Assembly (NCBI RefSeq): GCF_014323665.1
Contig: NZ_JABVEB010000054.1
Coordinates: forward strand, 1 to 36,753
DNA: 36,753 bases
Source: Actinomadura sp. HBU206391
Lineage (GTDB): Bacteria; Actinomycetota; Actinomycetes; Streptosporangiales; Streptosporangiaceae
Reading direction: 5' to 3'
Shown here: in pieces, positions 17,750 to 25,522 of the stretch
Layout: every line of letters starts with the position of its first letter
Numbering within the stretch: position 1 is the first letter of the stretch
Position numbers and translations under genes: made by a program
The notes under the pieces: generated by a model
What the model was told of the DNA's origin: nothing
Seen by the model: the letters and a program-made list of their open reading frames with translations, nothing else
The model's database searches: none

Positions 17750-18925
17750 GTGGGCGAACAGGGCATGGAGACCGGGACCGTACCCCAGCCCGGTCGGTTG
17801 TCCGGGGGTGGGCTCACGGTCGGGGTGGAGGAGGAGTTCCTGCTGGTCGACGCCGTCTCGCGCCGGACCGTCGCGGGCGCTGCCGACGTGCTGGCCCGGG
17901 TGGCCGAGGTCACGCCGGGCATGATCGGGATCTCGTACCACCCCGAACTGCTCGGCACCCAGGTGGAGGCCACGACCGGGATCTGCACAGAACCGGCGAC
18001 CCTCCGGCGTGATCTCTGGGACGCGCGACTGCGGCTGGCCGACGCGGCGCGGGCCGAGGGCCTGCGGCTGGTCGCGTCGGGAACGCCGGTGCTGCGCGGC
18101 CCTACACCACCGGTCACCGCGAGTCTGCGGTTCATCCGCATCGCCGAGATGTACGCGGGGGTGGTGGCCGAGTATCAGGCGTGCGGCTGCCATGTGCACG
18201 TGGGCGTCGACGACCGGGAGACCTCGGTGGCCGTGGTGAACCATCTGCGGCCGTGGCTGCCGACGCTGCTGGCCCTGTCGGTCAACTCGCCCTTCGACCG
18301 TGGCGTGGACTCGGGGTACGGAAGCTGGCGGGTGATCGACCAGGCGAGGTTTCCCGGGGCCGGGGTGCCTCCGTGGTTCCCGTCCGCCGCCGCGTACGAC
18401 ACCCAGGTCGCCCAGTTGATCGACTGCGGTGTGCTCGTGGACTCCTGCATGACCGTCTGGCTCGCGCGGCCCTCGTCGCGGTTTCCGACCGTGGAGGTCA
18501 GGGCGGCCGACGCCGCGGCGACGGTGGACGAGGCGGTTCTGCAGGCGGCGCTCGTGCGTGGCCTGGTGCGCACCGCGCTGAGCGAGCTCGCGGCGGGCCG
18601 GGAGGCGCCGCCCGTCACCGCACCGATCTGCGCGGCGGCGGTGTGGTCGGCCGCGCGGCACGGGCTCGGCGGGCCCGGCGTGCATCCGCTGCTCGAACGC
18701 CCGGTGCCCGCCACCCGGCTGCTGGCCGAGCTGCTCAGGCGGGTCCGCCCGGCCCTCGAGGACACCGGCGACCTGGCCGAGGTGCGAAGGCTCCTCGCCG
18801 CGATGGCGCTTCGCGGCTCGGGTGCGGCCAGGCAGCGCCGGGTGGCCGCCGGCGGTCCGCAGGCCGTCGTCGACATGCTGGTGGAACAGACGGTTCGCCG
18901 AGAGGAGGGCGCCTGGATCCCGTAG
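17750..18925 (+). CDS. ybdK: GCS2-family carboxylate-amine ligase (YbdK type)
   Basis: This 391-residue ATP-grasp-like ligase belongs to the glutamate-cysteine ligase type 2 family, which joins the carboxyl group of glutamate or a similar acid to an amine such as cysteine. Family segments are LTVGVEEEFLLVD near the N-terminus, YHPELLGTQVEATTGIC, CGCHVHVGVDDRE, LALSVNSPF and FPTVEVRAADAAATVDEAV. Actinomycetes use mycothiol rather than glutathione, so the true product may be another gamma-glutamyl amide. GTG 17750 follows AGGGGG; ATG 17765 is an alternative. It is a single-gene unit, 110 bases before the glycosyltransferase. Confidence 0.92.
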   Translation: MGEQGMETGTVPQPGRLSGGGLTVGVEEEFLLVDAVSRRTVAGAADVLARVAEVTPGMIGISYHPELLGTQVEATTGICTEPATLRRDLWDARLRLADAARAEGLRLVASGTPVLRGPTPPVTASLRFIRIAEMYAGVVAEYQACGCHVHVGVDDRETSVAVVNHLRPWLPTLLALSVNSPFDRGVDSGYGSWRVIDQARFPGAGVPPWFPSAAAYDTQVAQLIDCGVLVDSCMTVWLARPSSRFPTVEVRAADAAATVDEAVLQAALVRGLVRTALSELAAGREAPPVTAPICAAAVWSAARHGLGGPGVHPLLERPVPATRLLAELLRRVRPALEDTGDLAEVRRLLAAMALRGSGAARQRRVAAGGPQAVVDMLVEQTVRREEGAWIP

Positions 18926-18973
18926 GCCTGTCGTGCCGCCGTAGACCTGCAGCGGAGCCCTGCGGGCGAGAGT

Positions 18974-18997
18974 GTTTGTCCGGTTTCAACAGGGTAG
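18974..18997 (+). promoter_or_regulatory. Candidate SigB-type promoter of the glycosyltransferase gene
   Basis: GTTT (18974-18977) and GGGTAG (18992-18997) are separated by 14 bases. This resembles the GTTT-N14-16-GGGTA(T/C) pattern of SigB-like general-stress sigma factors of actinomycetes. It lies 38 bases upstream of the ATG at 19036, leaving room for the ribosome-binding site. The same GGGTAGGGG string recurs at 24811, upstream of the sigma factor gene. Confidence 0.45.
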
Positions 18998-19035
18998 GGG
19001 CCGATCGCACGTTGTTTCCTCCGTGAGGAGTGGAG

Positions 19036-19944
19036 ATGGGCGTCCCGGTTCTCCGCACCGTGACCGCCAGGTCGGGCTATGGCATCCCGGTCACGGTCGT
19101 GATCGCGACCAGGAACCGCCGTGACGTACTGCTGCGCACGCTCGCCCGGCTGCACCGGTTGCCGGAACGGCCGGCGGTGATCGTGGTGGACAACGCCTCG
19201 ACCGACGGCACGGCGGACGCGGTGCGCCTGCTCTTTCCGGACGTCGGCGTGCTGGGGATGTCGCGAGATCTCGGTGCGCTCGCCAGGAACGTCGGCGTAC
19301 GGGCGGCGAGAACGACCTACGTGGCCTTCAGCGACGACGACTCGTGGTGGGAGCCCGGCGCCCTGCGCCGCGCGACCGAGATGTTCGCCGGCCACCCGCA
19401 TCTGGGACTGATCGCCGCACGGACGCTCGTGGGCGCCGAGCGCGCGCCCGACCCGATCAACGCGACGATGGCGGCCACGCCTCTGCCCGCCGAGGCGAAC
19501 CTGCCGGGGCCGCCGGTTCTCGGCTTCCTGGCCGGCGCGTCGCTCGTGCGTCGCCGGGCCTTCCTGGAGGCCGGCGGCTTCAACCAGGTGCTGTTGTTCG
19601 CCGGTGAAGAGCGGCTGCTGGCCTACGACCTCGCCGCGCTGGGCTGGGGCCGGTGCTACATCCCCGAGGTCGTGGCGCTCCACGAGCCGCCGCCGAACCT
19701 GCCCTCCTCGGCCCGGCGCCACCGGGCCGAGCTGCGCAACGCGCTGCTGGTCGCATGGCTGCGACGGCCGGCGTGGTTCGCGCTGAAGCAGACGGCACGG
19801 CTGGCGCGCCGAGGGCTGCGGGACGCCGATTCCCGGGTGGCGCTCGCCGGGGCCGTACGCCGCATGCCGTCTGCCCTGCTGGGCCGACGGCGGCTGCCCC
19901 CTTCGGTGGAGGAGGCGGCCAGGCTCGTCGAGGCCCGGTCATGA
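19036..19944 (+). CDS. Family 2 glycosyltransferase
   Basis: This 302-residue GT-A fold enzyme should transfer a sugar from a nucleotide donor to a glycan or lipid. The N-terminal VTVVIATRNRRDVLLRTL, the VVDNASTDGTADAV donor-binding segment, the metal-binding SDDDSWW at 99-105 and LGFLAGASLVRRRAFLEAGGF are all typical. FAGEERLLAYDLAALGW supplies the expected acidic catalytic region. No transmembrane segment is visible, so it may be peripheral. GTGAGGAG sits before ATG 19036, which is preferred to GTG 19030. It converges on the carbamoyltransferase gene and opens the surface-sugar block. Confidence 0.93.
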   Translation: MGVPVLRTVTARSGYGIPVTVVIATRNRRDVLLRTLARLHRLPERPAVIVVDNASTDGTADAVRLLFPDVGVLGMSRDLGALARNVGVRAARTTYVAFSDDDSWWEPGALRRATEMFAGHPHLGLIAARTLVGAERAPDPINATMAATPLPAEANLPGPPVLGFLAGASLVRRRAFLEAGGFNQVLLFAGEERLLAYDLAALGWGRCYIPEVVALHEPPPNLPSSARRHRAELRNALLVAWLRRPAWFALKQTARLARRGLRDADSRVALAGAVRRMPSALLGRRRLPPSVEEAARLVEARS

Positions 19945-19996
19945 CGCCTGTGCACCGGGGCGTGTGACGGGCGCGGGAAGAGCCCGCTCGGGGCGG

Positions 19997-21769
19997 TCAA
20001 CGCCGCACCGTGAACGGGCCGATGGCCAGCATGTCGACCGGCGTGGACCCGAAGAGCTCGAGCGCGTCCCGGATGTCGTCCACGATGGGCCGCCCGGCGG
20101 TGTTGAGACTGGTGTTGACCAGCACGGGCAGGCCCGTACGACGCTCGAAGGCGTCCAGCAGCCGGGTCAGCAGCGGCTCCTCCACAGGGTTGACCGTCTG
20201 TACCCGTGAGGTGCCGTCGACGTGCACCACGGCCGGGATGCGGTCCTGCCACTGGGCGGCCACGTCGTGAACGAAGAGCATGTACGGGCTCGGGATCGGT
20301 CCCCGCTCGAAGATCTCGGCCGCCCGGTCGAGTCGCACCATCGGCGCCACCGGCCGGAACGCCTCGCGTCCCTTGACGTCGTTGAGCCGGTCGAGATTGG
20401 AGCGCCTGCCCGGGTGGGCCAGCAGGGACCGGTGTCCGAGCGCCCTCGGGCCGAACTCGCCGCGCCCTTGGAACCAGGCCACGATCCCGTCGGCCGCGAG
20501 CACCTCGGCGACGTCCTCGGCGACGTCGGCCGGGCGGGTGAACGGCACACGGGCGCGGCGCAGCGCCGCCTCGACGGCGGCGTCGTCGAACTCCCGGCCC
20601 AGGTCGGCGCCGTCCATCGACCAAGCGGGGTCGCCCGCCTCGGAGGCCAGGTGCAGTGCCGCGCCGAGTGCAGTGCCGGCGTCGCCGGCCGCCGGCTGTA
20701 CCCAGACGTTCTCGAACGGGCCGTAGCGGGCCAGGAAGGAGTTGGCGACGCAGTTCAGGGCGGAGCCCCCGGCCATGGTGAGGAGCCGGTCGCCGGTGCG
20801 CTCGTGCAGCCACCAGGTCATGTCGAGCAGGACCTCTTCGAGCCGGCGCTGCACGCTGGCCGCCAGATCGGCGTGCGCCTGGCTCAGAACGAGATCGCCG
20901 GTGTCCCCGCCGCCGCACGCAGCGGCTCCCGTGCCGATCCCCGTGCCGATCCCCGTGCCGATCCCCGTGTCGGCCTCCGGCCCGATCTCCGGGCCGGACT
21001 CGCCGTCGGCCCGGCCGGGAACATCGCGGCCGATCCGCGGGCGGCGGCGCAGCGACGGGGCCAGCTCGGCCCAGGGGATCGGTTCGGTGACGAACCCGCC
21101 GTCGTCGCGCATCCGCACCGCGGCCCGCAGCCGGTCCAGGTGACGCGGTTTGCCGTATGACGCCAGGGCCATGACCTTGTGCTCGTCGGAGGACCTCAGG
21201 AATCCCAGATGCTCGGTCAGGTCCTCGTACATGAGGCCGAGCGAGTGGGGCAGCGGCTGGCTCGCCAGCACGGTCAGCGCACCGTCCTGGTAGCGCCCGG
21301 ACAGGTGCGAATGGCGCTCCCCGCGACCGTCGCACACGAGGACGCTGCACGCTCTGTCGCGCACCGCCAGCGCCGCCGACGCGGCGTGCGCCACATGGTG
21401 CGGGACGAACCGCACTCGGCGCGGATCAAGTCCGGGCAGCGCGGTGGCCAGGAAGCCGGGCGCGTGGAAGGCGAACTCGGTGCGCAGCGGGTCCCATGGG
21501 TCGTCGAGCCCGGAATCCTCCGCGGGGATCACCAGGGCCGGGTCGTAGGAGAATCCGATCAGGTCGAGTTCGTCGGGGGACAGGCCGGCCTGCTCCAGAC
21601 ACCAGCCGGCGGCCCGCACGGGCTGCTCCCAGGCGGAGAACGGCACGGGCCTTTTTCCATGCTTGCGGCCGCTGAACCGCTCCTCCTCGGCGGCGGCCAC
21701 GACCTGACCATCGATCACCAGGGCGGCCGCCGGGTCGTGAAAGATCGCGTTGATGCCGAGTACGTGCAC
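19997..21769 (-). CDS. Carbamoyltransferase (NodU/CmcH family)
   Basis: This 590-residue enzyme transfers a carbamoyl group from carbamoyl phosphate to a sugar or antibiotic hydroxyl. The N-terminal Kae1-like domain opens VLGINAIFHDPAAALVIDG and contains the metal-binding VPHHVAHAASAA. The C-terminal domain contains FQGRGEFGPRALGHRSLL, FRPVAPMV and VNTSLNTAGRPIV. The GTG at 21769 fits the family N-terminus and has a G-rich ribosome-binding site. A Gly/Ile/Thr repeat (from 12-base DNA repeats) sits in a loop between the two halves and is not a family feature. Placed beside a glycosyltransferase, HldE and an epimerase, it probably decorates a heptose-containing glycan; that is inference. Confidence 0.93.
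   Translation of the reverse strand: MHVLGINAIFHDPAAALVIDGQVVAAAEEERFSGRKHGKRPVPFSAWEQPVRAAGWCLEQAGLSPDELDLIGFSYDPALVIPAEDSGLDDPWDPLRTEFAFHAPGFLATALPGLDPRRVRFVPHHVAHAASAALAVRDRACSVLVCDGRGERHSHLSGRYQDGALTVLASQPLPHSLGLMYEDLTEHLGFLRSSDEHKVMALASYGKPRHLDRLRAAVRMRDDGGFVTEPIPWAELAPSLRRRPRIGRDVPGRADGESGPEIGPEADTGIGTGIGTGIGTGAAACGGGDTGDLVLSQAHADLAASVQRRLEEVLLDMTWWLHERTGDRLLTMAGGSALNCVANSFLARYGPFENVWVQPAAGDAGTALGAALHLASEAGDPAWSMDGADLGREFDDAAVEAALRRARVPFTRPADVAEDVAEVLAADGIVAWFQGRGEFGPRALGHRSLLAHPGRRSNLDRLNDVKGREAFRPVAPMVRLDRAAEIFERGPIPSPYMLFVHDVAAQWQDRIPAVVHVDGTSRVQTVNPVEEPLLTRLLDAFERRTGLPVLVNTSLNTAGRPIVDDIRDALELFGSTPVDMLAIGPFTVRR
20931..20966 (-). repeat. Three perfect 12-base tandem repeats inside the carbamoyltransferase gene
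   Basis: The unit GTGCCGATCCCC occurs three times exactly, with a partial unit on each side. On the coding strand it encodes a repeated Gly-Thr-Gly-Ile. Because the unit is a multiple of three, copy-number change would lengthen or shorten the loop without a frameshift. Confidence 0.9.
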
Positions 21770-22060
21770 GAGACGCCCCCCGTCTCGACGTGCGGCGGGC
21801 CCGACAAGGAACCGGCGTGTTCCTCTTCTGCCCTGCCGACGACCTGGTGAAACGGGGTGCTTTCGGTGCCTGCGTGCCGGTTCGCGCATGCGTCCGCCGT
21901 GGACGGACCCCGGCTCGGCTCGATCGGCGGGCCGCTGCGCCGCCGCCCGCTAAACCGCGGGGCCCTGAGCCGTAAATGGACTGTCGCGGACGTGGTGAAC
22001 GTTGTTCAGTGTCCTTCTTGGGGTGTTTGAGGCAAGTCACGTCGGATAGGGGAGAAGTGA
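21770..22060. other. Divergent intergenic region between carbamoyltransferase and the hldE unit
   Basis: No gene was recognised in this 291-base stretch. On the minus strand GTTT (21853-21850) and GGGCAG (21833-21828) are 16 bases apart and about 60 bases upstream of the carbamoyltransferase GTG, a weak SigB-like match. The plus-strand candidate is listed separately. Confidence 0.4.
22024..22049 (+). promoter_or_regulatory. Candidate SigB-type promoter of the hldE unit
   Basis: GTTT (22024-22027) and GGATAG (22044-22049) are 16 bases apart, similar to the motif before the glycosyltransferase gene. The last bases also form the AGGGGAG that could serve as ribosome-binding site for the GTG at 22061. 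Both uses cannot apply to the same transcript. Confidence 0.38.
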
Positions 22061-22354
22061 GTGTATTTGGTAGGACGATGCATTCGGTGCCCTGAGTGTG
22101 GCTGCGGCATGGACCTGGACCGGCCTCTCGGAGAAGCCTGTGCACGGGGGTCATTCCGGCGATCCATCACCTTTCTCCGTGTCGAGGAGAGGCTCTTGAT
22201 CATTCATATGCTGTCCGGACACGCCGGCCCGCTCGGGCCGGCGGCCGGGCGTGGACGTGCCCGAGCGGGTCCGGCCTCGGCTCCGCCGACGCCCACCTCT
22301 GCGATCGGCCGCTCCTTACGGCGACCGGACCGCGGCCGGGCGGTGGGCACATGA
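22061..22354 (+). CDS. Possible Cys-rich leader ORF upstream of hldE
   Basis: This 97-codon frame starts with GTG six bases after AGGGGAG and ends in a TGA that overlaps the hldE ATG (ATGA at 22351-22354), so it could be translationally coupled. The first 27 residues hold five Cys: 7, 10, 13 and 15 in the segment RCIRCPECGCG, and 27. That looks like either a zinc-knuckle or a run of Cys codons such as those in cysteine-responsive leader peptides of mycobacteria. The second half is low-complexity Arg/Pro/Ala and overlaps a strong hairpin. Third-position G/C is lower than in neighbouring genes. It could also be untranslated leader; I recognise no family. Confidence 0.35.
   Translation: MYLVGRCIRCPECGCGMDLDRPLGEACARGSFRRSITFLRVEERLLIIHMLSGHAGPLGPAAGRGRARAGPASAPPTPTSAIGRSLRRPDRGRAVGT
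22226..22271 (+). promoter_or_regulatory. Strong hairpin in the hldE leader
   Basis: CCCGCTCGGGC (22228-22238) pairs perfectly with GCCCGAGCGGG (22259-22269). A G-T wobble and one more pair extend it outward, with a 20-base loop that is itself G/C-rich. It lies 80 bases before the hldE start. It could act as an attenuator or an RNA stability element. Confidence 0.5.
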
Positions 22355-23766
22355 GGCGGGGGCCGCTGGTCGTCATCGGCGACACGCTGCTGGACATCGA
22401 TCTCGTCGGCACCATCGACCGGCTCTGCCCGGACGGGCCCGTGCCGGTCATCGAGGACGTACGGGAACACGCTCGCGCCGGCGGGGCTGGGCTCGTCGCG
22501 ACCCTGGCCACCCGGCTCGCGGGGCAGAAGGCCGTTCTGATCACCGCGCTCGGTGACGACCGGTACGGCGAGCGGCTGAGAGAGCTGCTCGGCCGGTACG
22601 CCGACGTGGTGCCCATGCGGCTGCGCGGTGAGACGGCACGCAAGACGCGGGTGCGGGCCGCCGGGCGGTCGGTGGTCCGTATCGACGAGGGCGACGGCCG
22701 GCTGGTGGCCGGTGCGGTCGACGAGGCCGTCGTCGCGGCGGTCGGCGCCGCCGCGGCGGTCCTGGTCGCCGACTACGGCCGGGGCGTCGCGGGCCACCGC
22801 GGCCTGCGCCGGTTGCTGACCGAGCTGCCCCCGGGCGTGCCGATCGTGTACGACCCGCATCCGCGGGGCGCGACGCCCCTGCGCGGTGCCCGGCTGGTCA
22901 CCCCGAACCGGGCCGAGGCGCGTGCCTTCGCCCGGGCCCGGCCGGCCGGCGGCGGCTCGTACTCGCTCGGCCAGGCCGCCGCCGACGCCAGGGCGCTGGT
23001 CTCCCGGTGGCGAGCGGCCGGTGTGGCGGTGACCCTCGGCGAGGGCGGCGCTCTGCTCTCGGTCGGCGAGGACATCCCGTTCGTCGTTCCCGCCCCGGCG
23101 CTCGGCGACGGCATGGACGCGTGCGGAGCCGGCGACTGCTTCGCCGCCGCGGCGGCGCTGGCGCTGCGGGACGGGTGCCTGCTCACCGAGGCGGTCACCG
23201 AGGCCGTCCACTCGGCCTCAGCGTTCGTCGCCTCTGGCGGACCGAGAGGGGCGCTCGCCCGCACGGCCGATCTCGGACATGAGGCCGGGCGCGACGCCTG
23301 GGACGTCGTCAGAGCCGTGCGGGAGCGCGGCGGCAAGATCGTGGCGGCCGGCGGCTGCTTCGATCTGCTGCACGCGGGCCATGTCAGCCTGCTGTGCCAG
23401 GCCCGTGCCCTCGGCGACTGTCTGGTGGTCTGCCTCAACTCCGACGCCTCGGTCCGCAGTCTCAAGGGGGCCGGTCGCCCGGTGGTCGGCGAGGAGGACC
23501 GGGCGCAGGTCCTCGCCGCGCTGGACAGCGTTGACGCGGTGCTGATCTTCGCGGACCGCGCGCCCGGCCGGCTGATCGAGCGCCTTCGGCCCGACGTCTG
23601 GGTGAAGGGCGGGGACTACGCGCCCGCCGACCTGGTGGAGGCCGAGACGGTACGCCGGTACGGCGGTGAGGTGGTGCTCGTGCCCTACCTGGACGGCCGG
23701 TCGACCAGTCGGCTCGTGGAGCGCACCCGCATGTCCGAGCCGGGCGGGGGCGGTGAGGCCGCATGA
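22351..23766 (+). CDS. hldE: Bifunctional heptose-7-phosphate kinase / heptose-1-phosphate nucleotidyltransferase (HldE-like)
   Basis: This 471-residue two-domain protein makes NDP-activated D-glycero-D-manno-heptose from heptose 7-phosphate. The N-terminal ribokinase domain (about 1-310) has VVIGDTLLDIDLVG, ARAGGAGLVATLA and the catalytic DACGAGDCFAAAAAL (GAGD at 259-262). The C-terminal cytidylyltransferase-type domain (about 325-460) has GGCFDLLHAGHVSLL (HAGH at 341-344), VCLNSDASVRSLKG and DVWVKGGDYAP. HldE is best known from Gram-negative LPS; actinomycete copies serve other surface glycans or secondary metabolites. GmhA and GmhB, needed before and between its two steps, are not in the window. 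The start at 22351 follows GGTGGG; the stop overlaps the next gene by ATGA. Confidence 0.93.
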   Translation: MRRGPLVVIGDTLLDIDLVGTIDRLCPDGPVPVIEDVREHARAGGAGLVATLATRLAGQKAVLITALGDDRYGERLRELLGRYADVVPMRLRGETARKTRVRAAGRSVVRIDEGDGRLVAGAVDEAVVAAVGAAAAVLVADYGRGVAGHRGLRRLLTELPPGVPIVYDPHPRGATPLRGARLVTPNRAEARAFARARPAGGGSYSLGQAAADARALVSRWRAAGVAVTLGEGGALLSVGEDIPFVVPAPALGDGMDACGAGDCFAAAAALALRDGCLLTEAVTEAVHSASAFVASGGPRGALARTADLGHEAGRDAWDVVRAVRERGGKIVAAGGCFDLLHAGHVSLLCQARALGDCLVVCLNSDASVRSLKGAGRPVVGEEDRAQVLAALDSVDAVLIFADRAPGRLIERLRPDVWVKGGDYAPADLVEAETVRRYGGEVVLVPYLDGRSTSRLVERTRMSEPGGGGEAA

Positions 23767-24734
23767 CCGGTCACGACGTCCGTCGCGCGGTGGTCACCGG
23801 CGGGGCCGGGTTCCTCGGCTCCCATCTGTGCGAGCGGCTGCTCCGCGGCGGTGCCTCGGTGATCTGCATGGACAACTTCCTCACCGGCTCACCGCAGAAC
23901 GTGGCCCATCTCATCGGGCATCCGGGCTTCCGGGTGGTGGAATGCGACCTCACCGGGTTCGTGCACGTCCCCGGCGAGGTCGACCTGGTGCTGCACTTCG
24001 CGTCGGCGGCGTCACCGACGGACTACCTCAGGCTTCCGGTCGAGACGCTCAAGGTCGGCGGGCTCGGCACGTTGCACGCCCTCGGGCTGGCGCGGGAGAA
24101 GGGGGCCCGCTTCGTGCTGGCCTCGACCAGTGAGGTGTACGGCGATCCGCTCCGGCACCCGCAGCGCGAGGACTACTGGGGCAATGTCAACCCGGTCGGT
24201 CCGCGCAGTGTGTACGACGAGGCGAAACGGTACGCGGAGGCGCTCACCACCGCCTACCGCAACAGCCGCGGCGTGCGGTCCGGCATCGTACGGATCTTCA
24301 ACAGCTATGGTCCGCGCATCCGCCCCCACGATGGACGGGCCATCCCGACCTTCATCCGGCAGGCGCTCGCCGGCGAGCCGCTCACGGTCGCCGGCGACGG
24401 CAGCCAGACCAGGTCGATCTGCTACGTCGACGACACGGTGACGGGCATCCTCGCACTCGCGTTCAGCGACCTGCCGGGACCGGTCAACATCGGCCACCCG
24501 CAGGAGATCACGGTCCTGGAGCTGGCCGAGACCGTCCGTGACCTGGTGGGTTCGCGGTCGGCGATCACCTTCGTGGACCGCCCGGTCGATGATCCCAGCA
24601 TGCGCTGTCCCGACACCGCTCTCGCCCGCGAGCGGCTCGGCTGGCGGCCCACCGTGTCGAGCGAGGAGGGGCTGCGGCGCACCATCGACTGGTTCACCGC
24701 CGAGCTGGGGCTGGAGCGGGCCGTGGGTACGTGA
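23763..24734 (+). CDS. NAD-dependent epimerase/dehydratase, UDP-glucuronate decarboxylase-like
   Basis: This 323-residue extended short-chain dehydrogenase acts on a nucleotide sugar. The NAD motif VVTGGAGFLGSHLCE is at the N-terminus. The catalytic STSEVYGDP and YDEAK (Tyr151, Lys155) follow, as does the substrate segment NSYGPRIRPHDGRAIPTFI. The NPVGPRSVYDEAKR string is the form seen in UDP-xylose synthases and their relatives, so the product may be a UDP-pentose or a modified heptose. The ATG overlaps the hldE stop. It completes a two-gene nucleotide-sugar operon. Confidence 0.93.
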   Translation: MTGHDVRRAVVTGGAGFLGSHLCERLLRGGASVICMDNFLTGSPQNVAHLIGHPGFRVVECDLTGFVHVPGEVDLVLHFASAASPTDYLRLPVETLKVGGLGTLHALGLAREKGARFVLASTSEVYGDPLRHPQREDYWGNVNPVGPRSVYDEAKRYAEALTTAYRNSRGVRSGIVRIFNSYGPRIRPHDGRAIPTFIRQALAGEPLTVAGDGSQTRSICYVDDTVTGILALAFSDLPGPVNIGHPQEITVLELAETVRDLVGSRSAITFVDRPVDDPSMRCPDTALARERLGWRPTVSSEEGLRRTIDWFTAELGLERAVGT

Positions 24735-24864
24735 GACGGGGCACTCGAGGACGCGTCGACACCGAGGTGATCGGGGAGGGGCGCGCGAACAGGCATGATG
24801 CACCGCGAGAGGGTAGGGGGAGGACAAGTCGCATTGAACTGATCCTGTGGCGACCAGGGGAAGC

Positions 24865-25449
24865 ATGATGACGCCGTTGAGAGAAACCGTGTGTGAGGGA
24901 CGGCTTCGTGATCGTTTTCAGCGTGAGGCCCTCCCGTTCCTTCAGCAGATGTACGCGGTCGCGTTCCGCATGACGCGCAACCCGACCGATGCTGAGGATC
25001 TTGTCCAGGAGACCTTCGCGAAGGCGTTCGGGTCCTTTCACCAGTTCAAGGAGGGCACGAATCTCAAGGCGTGGCTGTATCGGATCCTGACCAACACCTT
25101 CATCAACTCCTATCGCAAGAAGCAGCGGGAGCCGGTGCGCTCGGCGGCCGAGGACGTCGAGGACTGGCAGCTCGCGCGGGCTGAGTCGCATACCTCCAGT
25201 GGGCTGAAGTCGGCTGAGGCCGAGGCACTGGAGCATCTGCCGGACTCGGATGTGAAGCGGGCGTTGCAGGATCTGCCGGAGGACTTCCGGATCGCGGTGT
25301 ACCTGGCCGATGTCGAGGGGTTCGCCTATAAGGAGATCGCCGGAATCATGGGGACCCCGATCGGTACGGTGATGTCCCGGCTGCATCGCGGTCGCCGACA
25401 GCTGCGGGGCATGCTGGAGGACTACGCGAGCGGCAGGGTGCTCGCCTGA
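24865..25449 (+). CDS. sigR: ECF sigma factor of the SigR/SigH (thiol-stress) group
   Basis: This 194-residue extracytoplasmic-function sigma factor has region 2 ([30 protein letters not shown]) and [24 protein letters not shown]. Region 4 covers [23 protein letters not shown] and [15 protein letters not shown]. The sequence between the two domains ([10 protein letters not shown]) is the one typical of SigR of Streptomyces and SigH of mycobacteria, which control the response to thiol oxidation. In those genomes the zinc anti-sigma factor RsrA is encoded directly downstream; here only degraded DNA follows. ATG 24865 has AGGGGAAG upstream; GTG 24847 and ATG 24868 are alternatives. GGGTAGGGG occurs about 50 bases upstream, without a clear GTTT partner. 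Confidence 0.92.
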   Translation: MMTPLRETVCEGRLRDRFQREALPFLQQMYAVAFRMTRNPTDAEDLVQETFAKAFGSFHQFKEGTNLKAWLYRILTNTFINSYRKKQREPVRSAAEDVEDWQLARAESHTSSGLKSAEAEALEHLPDSDVKRALQDLPEDFRIAVYLADVEGFAYKEIAGIMGTPIGTVMSRLHRGRRQLRGMLEDYASGRVLA

Positions 25450-25488
25450 CCGGCCCCGCCGGCGCGGGAAGCCCGGGCGCGGCCGGTC
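25448..25488 (+). terminator. Candidate terminator after the sigma factor gene
   Basis: GACCGGCC (25448-25455) and GGCCGGTC (25481-25488) form a perfect eight-base stem beginning at the sigma factor stop codon. The enclosed 25 bases can fold again around GGGAAGCCC. No anti-sigma gene follows, so transcription probably ends here. Confidence 0.5.
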
Positions 25489-25522
25489 CAGGTCACGGCC
25501 GCGCCGGTACTCCGGTCCGTCC

